Below, one piece after another: positions 58,331 through 64,000 of a DNA stretch of 64,000 nucleotides. The first letter of the stretch is position 1, and each line of letters opens with the position of its first letter. Both the position numbers and the translations under genes were made by a program. Source of the DNA: Pomphorhynchus laevis (taxonomy: Eukaryota; Acanthocephala; Palaeacanthocephala; Echinorhynchida; Pomphorhynchidae); assembly GCA_012934845.2 (NCBI GenBank), contig WNNJ02002715.1, forward strand, positions 1 to 64,000, written 5' to 3'. Under the pieces are notes generated by a model. It did no database searches, was not told where the DNA came from, and was given only the letters and a program-made list of their open reading frames with translations.

Positions 58331-58564
58331 TCGACCTTCCCATGTGTCAAAGAATTCAGTGATGGGATTCGCCCTTGCCGCTCTACGATCTCCGTGAAAA
58401 CCAAAGCACACACCGCTTATTCTCTGGATACTCGTTTAGTCCAAAACGAGAAACTGCGTGATCAACCCTAATCGATTGATGATTCTACTGCTAGTTTCAC
58501 AAATAGCACGCGTTCCATAGAACCGGACACACGATCAACTGTAAAAACATCTGGAAATCAAGTA

Positions 58565-59227
58565 GTGGCGACAAGTCGTGAGTTGGTTGCACTTGCTGTT
58601 GCTGATGGTCTCAAAGTGTCTGGAGATTTGATGGCAAACAGTTGCAATGATCGGGAAGAGCAAAGTTCATCGCATATTCGTAATCCTCACAATTCTAGTT
58701 CAAGTCACATTTTGACTGGTAAACCAATAAATGCGAATCAATCAGGTAAAGCGCGTAGCGCCTCGCGAAATCGATGCCCAATCCTTCAAAATGTGACTAA
58801 GGGTCCATCATACACCACACAGAGAAGAATGGACGCGGATTTAGACAATGTACATTCCGTACTAACTCAGATACACGCAGGCTAGAGCCGCGACTTTGTC
58901 GGACAAATTAAGGTGCTTGGTCTTTATCGTTTAAGTAAGCGCTTGGATTTCCCGAGGTTGTTAAAGGTAGTATTTGAAACTAAGGAACAGGCTGGATTTG
59001 TGATGTCTGTTTCGAACAAATTGCTTGGTGATAAAGTTCGTATCCGTTCTGATTATTTGATGGAGAAAAGAAGCATGATGAGGGAAGCTAGGATTGAGTT
59101 AAATCGTCGCATTTTGGTGGGAGAAGATAACCTAGTTATTCGGGATTTTCGAGATGTCCGGAAAAGGCCGTTTGTGCGTTGGCGTCCACTCGTAACGAGG
59201 GCGATCTCATTTGCTTCGATTGTTTGA
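58565..59227 (+). pseudogene. LINE-D ORF1, C-terminal part with one in-frame stop
   Basis: Reads RNRCPILQNVTKG and DADLDNVHSVLTQIHAG, then a stop, then SRDFVGQIKVLGLYRLSKRL, RLLKVVFETKEQ, MREARIELNRRI and GEDNLVIRDFRDV in the same frame. Same domain as in LINE-A and LINE-B. Confidence 0.75.
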
Positions 59228-59317
59228 TTCCGAATGCTGATGTGCATTCTCGGGTTTGCGCGTTCCAACGTGCTCCTATCATTGGCTACACTAATATTCG
59301 TAGTTTAATTTCGAATC

Positions 59318-60565
59318 ATGATGACGTTAGAGTTTGGACGCATTCTATGCATACAGACGTGTTGGCTATTTCTGAGACGTGGTTACACGATTAACGTAGT
59401 ATCTATTCCAGGTTATCAATTATTACGTTCAGATAGATGCCCTCCTAAGAGGGGTGATGGAGTAGCACTTTATGTTCAGGATAGGAACGTTATTAGCAAT
59501 ATAGTAAGATACTCAAATGGAGAAGGAACTTGTGAGTGCTTAATAGTTGATCTTGTTATATATAACCTCCACGTTTCTTTGGGTGTTCTTTATCGAACAC
59601 CCAAATCAGCCATTTTAGATGATGAACTGATGCATATTTTATTTAGAGCTTGTAGTAGGCGTGATCACTCGTTTATCTTAGTTGGTGATTTTAATCTACT
59701 GACCGTGGTGATTGATCAAGATGGCGACAGTATTATTGGTACCTTTTTCAGTGAGGATAAGAATCTATGGGAGTTCTTGGTATGTGATCAATTACTCATT
59801 CAGCATGTATCTGCTCCTACTGGATTTGGCACTGATAGCGTACGTTCTATACTTGATCTTGTATTTTCTCAAAGAGATGGTCAGATATGTCACATATCCC
59901 ATAATCCTCCAATAGGAGGAAGTGATCACTGTGTTTTGGTGTTAAAGCTGACTATAGCTTTAGATATTCTTGCAATCGATGCCGAACCTTCATTGACGAA
60001 GATATCATGGCATCATGTTGATGTTGAGATGTTACAACAGTTTGTGTCCTCGTTGAACTTTGAGTGTGGTGATGTTGGAAGCCGGGAACGTTGGCATTTC
60101 ATTCGAGATTTACTAATTCGTATATCTGATTATTTTGAGCCACGTAGATTAATACGGAAAACTGCTCATAAGAAACCTCCGTGGTTTGACAGTAGTCTAC
60201 GTGAAGCTCTCAAAAGACGCAACACTTTGTTCAGAAAGTGTAGGCACAAAGGTAATTTGATTGCTCAATTCAAACTTGCTCGCAATGCATATAAACGCCT
60301 CAGAATTAAGAAACGTATGGAGTATAAGGACCAAATTGTGCTATCTTTAAATAGCTCGCCCAAACGCTTTTGGTCTTATGTTCGTCAAAGTACGCGTACT
60401 TATTGTGCAATCACTAGATTATCATCAAACGGTAAGTTGCTTTATTCCCCTTCTGACGTTGCTAATGAGTTTGCTAATGCATTTGACCTACATAATGCTA
60501 GGTGGGATAGCTTCGTTAGCGAGTCTAATAGCAAAATCAGCGACTGCTTCTGCAAGCCTCTCTGA
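59318..60565 (+). CDS. LINE-D ORF2 endonuclease and linker, 415 codons
   Basis: After a frame change at about 59395: VVSIPGYQLLRSDRCPPKRG, GVALYVQ, VSLGVLYRTPKS, VGDFNLLTV, SVRSILDLVF, GGSDHCVL, PPWFDSSLREALKRRNTLF and FWSYVRQ. The endonuclease core residues are present, but the preceding NIRSL and SETWL motifs are in another frame. Confidence 0.85.
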   Translation: MMTLEFGRILCIQTCWLFLRRGYTINVVSIPGYQLLRSDRCPPKRGDGVALYVQDRNVISNIVRYSNGEGTCECLIVDLVIYNLHVSLGVLYRTPKSAILDDELMHILFRACSRRDHSFILVGDFNLLTVVIDQDGDSIIGTFFSEDKNLWEFLVCDQLLIQHVSAPTGFGTDSVRSILDLVFSQRDGQICHISHNPPIGGSDHCVLVLKLTIALDILAIDAEPSLTKISWHHVDVEMLQQFVSSLNFECGDVGSRERWHFIRDLLIRISDYFEPRRLIRKTAHKKPPWFDSSLREALKRRNTLFRKCRHKGNLIAQFKLARNAYKRLRIKKRMEYKDQIVLSLNSSPKRFWSYVRQSTRTYCAITRLSSNGKLLYSPSDVANEFANAFDLHNARWDSFVSESNSKISDCFCKPL

Positions 60566-60993
60566 ATGCGATCCAAACACGGTGATCATCCGTCTAAATT
60601 CGATTGCGGTTATCCCCGAGGGCCAAGCACTTCCGTTTGTTTTTAGGGCCGCTGAGATGATTTTCTTTCCATCTATCACCAGGAAGGCGGTGCTATGGTG
60701 TTCGATGACATTTTCGCCTCTTACTTAGAAGCGCTTCTTCACTAATTGTACCAGGAGGAGGATGTAGGTCTGTTAACATTTCTTTCACAATTCTGCCATA
60801 TAAATATTAAATTATCATGTAAATATATATTAAAATATAAACATTAAATAGTTAAATACATATAACATATACATTTATTATATTGAATATATAGAAATCA
60901 TATATAAAAAAATTATATTTTTATAAATCATAAAAATCAATATTAGTATAAAAATATAGTAATCATATAAGCCCGACGCGAAAGAATGACGAA

Positions 60994-61068
60994 TGAGTTT
61001 TGTCATCACTATGACTCATTAGTGCCAGTTCACTCCCACTGCTGGATGCAGAGGAGGACTAGCAGACG
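60994..61068 (-). ncRNA. Hammerhead module, 308 bp array copy 1 (core altered)
   Basis: Minus strand core CTAATGA and AAAAC for GAAAC; helix I is intact. Predicted inactive, as often seen at array edges. Confidence 0.65.
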
Positions 61069-61302
61069 GTAATCAACGAATTAATCAAGTGCATGATGTA
61101 CTAGAAAATCTCTAGTAACATCATCTAGAGTTCTGAATTAGCATTACAATAGCTTCACTAAATTGAATCATTAGCAAAAAAGCACTGGCAAATGTCAGCG
61201 CAAGATATCTTAATATCGGCTTACTTTTAATCTCAAATGATGATATCATTCCGCGTGAATTTTTAGCAATCATATAAGCCCGACGCGAAAGAATGACGAA
61301 TG

Positions 61303-61377
61303 CCGTTTCGTCATCACTATGACTCATCAGTGCCAGTTCCCTCCTACTGCTGGATGCAGAGGAGGACTAGCAGACGG
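61303..61377 (-). ncRNA. Hammerhead ribozyme, 308 bp array copy 2, intact
   Basis: On the minus strand: helix III CCGT/ACGG (4 bp), cleavage after GTC, helix I TGCTAG/CTGGCA (one G-U) extended by CCTCCT/AGGAGG and CTGC/GCAG, core CTGATGA, stem II GTCAT/ATGAC (loop AGTG), GAAAC. All invariant bases are present. Helices I and II are closed and III is open, that is, type III topology. The internal bulge in helix I facing loop II could form the known loop-loop contact. Confidence 0.88.
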
Positions 61378-61610
61378 TAATCAACGAATGAATCAAGTGC
61401 ATGATGTACTAGAAAATCTCTAGTAACATCATCTAAAGTTCTGAATTAGCATTACAGTAGCTTCACCAAATTGAATCATTAGCAAAAAAGCACTGGCAAA
61501 TGTCAGCGCAAGATATCTAAATATAGGCTTACTTTTAATCTCAAATGATGATATCATTCCGCGTGAATTTTTAGCAATCATATAAGCCCGACGCGAAAGA
61601 ATGACGAATG

Positions 61611-61685
61611 CCGTTTCGTCATCACTATGACTCATCAGTGCCAGTTCCCTCCTACTGCTGGATGCAGAGGAGGACTAGGAGACGG
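61611..61685 (-). ncRNA. Hammerhead ribozyme, 308 bp array copy 3
   Basis: As copy 2, but helix I has a C-C mismatch at the second pair from the cleavage site. Confidence 0.8.
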
Positions 61686-61918
61686 TAATCAACGAATGAA
61701 TTAAGTGCATGATGTACTAGAAAATCTCTAGTAACATCATCTAGAGTTCTGAATTAGCATTACAATAGCTTCACCAAATTGAATCATTGGCAAAAAAGCA
61801 CTGGCAAATGTCAGCGCAAGATATCTTAATATCGGCTTACTTTTAATCTCAAATGATGATATCATTCCGCGTGAATTTTTAGCAATCATATAAGCCCGAC
61901 GCGAAAAAATGACGAATG

Positions 61919-61993
61919 CCGTTTCGTCATCACCATGACTCATCAGTGCCAGTTCCCTCCTACTGCTGGATGCAGAGGAGGACTAGCAGACGG
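61919..61993 (-). ncRNA. Hammerhead ribozyme, 308 bp array copy 4, intact
   Basis: As copy 2; only the stem II loop differs (GGTG on the minus strand). Confidence 0.87.
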
Positions 61994-62226
61994 TAATCAA
62001 CGAATGAATCAAGTGCATGATGTACTAGAAAATCTCTAGTAACATCATCTAAAGTTCTGAATTAGCATTACAGTAGCTTCACCAAATTGAATCATTAGCA
62101 AAAAAGCACTGGCAAATGTCAGCGCAAGATATCTAAATATAGGCTTACTTTTAATCTCAAATGATGATATCATTCCGCGTGAATTTTTAGCAATCATATA
62201 AGCCCGACGCGAAAGAATGACGAATG

Positions 62227-62301
62227 CCGTTTCGTCATCACTATGACTCATCAGTGCCAGTTCCCTCCTACTGCTGGATGCAGAGGAGGACTAGGAGACG
62301 G
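62227..62301 (-). ncRNA. Hammerhead ribozyme, 308 bp array copy 5
   Basis: Same as copy 3, including the helix I mismatch. Confidence 0.8.
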
Positions 62302-62534
62302 TAATCAACGAATGAATTAAGTGCATGATGTACTAGAAAATCTCTAGTAACATCATCTAGAGTTCTGAATTAGCATTACAATAGCTTCACCAAATTGAAT
62401 CATTGGCAAAAAAGCACTGGCAAATGTCAGCGCAAGATATCTTAATATCGGCTTACTTTTAATCTCAAATGATGATATCATTCCGCGTGAATTTTTAGCA
62501 ATCATATAAGCCCGACGCGAAAAAATGACGAATG

Positions 62535-62609
62535 CCGTTTCGTCATCACCATGACTCATCAGTGCCAGTTCCCTCCTACTGCTGGATGCAGAGGAGGACT
62601 AGCAGACGG
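62535..62609 (-). ncRNA. Hammerhead ribozyme, 308 bp array copy 6, intact
   Basis: Same as copy 4. Confidence 0.87.
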
Positions 62610-63054
62610 TAATCAATGAATGAATCAAGTGCATGATGTACTAGAAAATCTCTAGTAACATCATCTAGAGTGCTGAAAAATCATTTGAGAAAAAATATAG
62701 TGTAAAATATTATTAAAATATAAATATACTTACCGATGCTTTATACTTACATAATACTTGCACAAATAACATGATAACCTTTGCAAGCATAAAAATTATT
62801 TTTGAAATCGTTAAAATTTCCAAACGATTTGTTGCCTGCCTGTTGATGCAAATATTACGATAAAGCAAATACCTTTTTCACTCGTGTAGTTGCTATAGAA
62901 CATGTACTATTCGTATATGTAGATATTTATTGTCCAGCGTCGAAAGACAGCAGCGATAGAGTAATCCTTTCTTAGATAACTATTAATCAATATCAATATT
63001 GCAGAAATGCTCATTTTTTATTCTAGATAGCCGTCTTACACTTTCAGCTAAGCG

Positions 63055-63702
63055 ATGAAAAACAACTTAAAGAACATAATTATAAAAGAAAATTACGCTA
63101 TTATTACAGTGAACAATATTAGCAGGGTTAAGGATCAACAAAAATACGTTCCAAAGATCCTTAGAAGTTTTGACTTAAATAGTAATGATTTTAAGCAGAA
63201 GGAACAAGAATTAAGACAAAAGGCGTTAAAAAGTCACCCGCAAAATAAATTCCTTGGTATTGAGGAAATGGAAATGGAATTAGAATCAAAACTTAAAACG
63301 TCGTGTCCTCGTACAAAGCATGTTATTGATAGTGTTAGAGGCTCTAATATATCTAGCACCTTGGATAATAGCGATGATGAATGCGCTTCGAAGAAAGATG
63401 CTGAAAGCTCCTGTTACTCTGAACTCTCACCAAATAAGTATATTCTACAATTAGCCAGAAAGCTGTCTAATCGTAAAACTGCAGCACAAACACCTTCACA
63501 GCAACTAAAAGTAACCACAACTAAAAATAACGACTCATGTTTTGTCACTGATCATACAAATAATGCATCAACAGCTCGTTCAAGTCGTATTGTTTCAGTC
63601 GATAGTAGCAAAGTTAATTTAACAAATGGTATGCGTGACTTTAAAAATATCAATAAACATCATCAAAGTAATGGTCTGCAAACGAGCACTCTAAGCGAAA
63701 AG
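63055..63702 (+). CDS. Unidentified host gene, first coding exon
   Basis: 216 codons from ATG at 63055 (in-frame TAA two codons upstream) to a consensus donor AAAAG/GTAGGT. The protein is hydrophilic, with many Ser, Asn and Lys. Best-looking conserved stretches: YVPKILRSFDLNSNDFKQKE, ELRQKALKSHPQNKFLGIEE, LSPNKYILQLARKLSNRK. No domain was recognised. A 5' exon border may lie at TTATTCTAG/ATAGCC (63026). No mobile-element features; probably a real gene read rightward out of the window. Confidence 0.75.
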
Positions 63703-63749
63703 GTAGGTGATATACGGTTTATATAATGTTGGTTTCTATTTCTGTTTAG

Positions 63750-63870
63750 CCCAAATTAACAGATTGTTCTGATAAATTTTCACCCAATGCAATACTCTCG
63801 TATGATGATAAGTTTAACGAATATCTCGAAAGAGCGAAACCGTCAAAGATATCGAATGCAACGTATGATA
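63750..63870 (+). CDS. Unidentified host gene, second exon
   Basis: Follows a 47 nt GT-AG intron (63703-63749, acceptor TTTCTGTTTAG). Reads PKLTDCSDKFSPNAILSYDD then KFNEYLERAKPSKISNATYD, ending in phase 1 at a consensus GTAAGT donor. The rest of the gene lies beyond the window. Confidence 0.72.
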
Positions 63871-64000
63871 GTAAGTTTATAGAATAACGTAGTAAATTAT
63901 TAAATTATCACAAATTGTTTGCACAAAAACAAGAAAAATAGTAAAAATAAAAAATTAATAAAATAAAGCCGGTCAATCAGGGTTGGCAATTTTAAAACTC

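Larger units (their letters stand above)
58380..60785 (+). mobile_element. CR1-type LINE, 3'-truncated (LINE-D)
   Basis: ORF1 C-terminal part (58565-59227, one in-frame TAG at about 58883), an endonuclease in two frames (59179-59394, then 59370-60565) and the start of the RT linker (RAAEMIFFPSI..., GGAMVFDDIF) to about 60780. The RT is lost. This is unusual, since target-primed insertion normally loses the 5' end; the loss probably followed insertion. Confidence 0.82.
60961..62690. repeat. 308 bp satellite array, about 5.6 monomers, hammerhead-bearing, 616 bp higher-order repeat
   Basis: 'gcccgacgcgaaa' recurs every 308 bp from about 60971. Monomers alternate between two types (for example 'gactagcagacgg' / 'gactaggagacgg', 'ctaaagttctg' / 'ctagagttctg'), so blocks at 61429 and 62045, and at 61737 and 62353, are essentially identical. 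Flanked by AAAAATATAGT at 60950-60960 and 62691-62701. Confidence 0.93.

Noticed and set aside
61303-61377. Helix-III-closed (type I) fold of the 308 bp hammerhead
   Set aside because: A 3 bp helix III with GTC can be drawn, but helix I then starts with an A-A mismatch; the open-helix-III pairing is far better.
61121-62559. Five 68-codon minus-strand frames in the satellite
   Set aside because: They repeat with the array, overlap the ribozyme and show no protein-like constraint.

Overview
The window is animal nuclear DNA: very AT-rich, intron-bearing and dominated by repeats. Introns that could be read precisely are either tiny (43, 46, 47, 49, 51 and 63 nt, all GT-AG) or kilobases long and full of retroelements. 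The lineage cannot be fixed from this sequence. Small introns, strong AT bias, CR1/L2-like LINEs and permuted Penelope-like elements fit an invertebrate; a flatworm is a guess only.

Left half, about 1.5-29.8 kb, minus strand: one host gene, a USP20/USP33-type ubiquitin hydrolase. None of it forms a long ORF, but 18 short exons can be read in the expected order with matching splice phases. They give ZnF-UBP, the Cys box, the QQDAQEFL box, the zinc fingers, the [11 protein letters not shown] segment, the His box, a full DUSP domain and the start of a second one. The 5' exon, a linker exon, one mid-catalytic exon and the last exon(s) were not found. Its introns hold at least four fragments of a Penelope-like element with GIY-YIG in front of the RT (Naiad type), one Penelope-like element with the usual order and inverted terminal repeats, several foldback elements, and a satellite whose monomers encode hammerhead ribozymes.

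Middle, 29.9-34.7 kb: a field of 3'-end pieces of the Naiad-type element, plus a nearly homogeneous 205-206 bp satellite (nine copies, 30.78-32.61 kb). Each copy of the satellite carries a GC-rich, tRNA-like module. An empty paralog of the insertion site lies at 33.2 kb.

Right half, 34.7-60.8 kb: a LINE graveyard. It has five CR1-type elements, one nearly whole on the minus strand (52.15-56.4 kb), and five pieces of one or more L2-like or other LINE families. Between them lie a ~460 bp tandem repeat carrying a second kind of hammerhead (38.5-39.2 and 48.1-48.6 kb) and a Penelope-like relic with its own hammerhead-like motif (47.4-48.1 kb).

Right end: a second hammerhead satellite (308 bp monomers in a 616 bp higher-order repeat, 60.96-62.68 kb) flanked by an 11 bp direct repeat, then the start of an unidentified plus-strand host gene (63.05 kb on) with a 47 nt intron.

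The most notable content is the number and variety of self-cleaving ribozyme modules: a helix-III-open hammerhead satellite, a minimal helix-III hammerhead repeat, and a PLE-linked motif. They sit among Penelope-like elements, with at least one direct ribozyme/PLE fusion.
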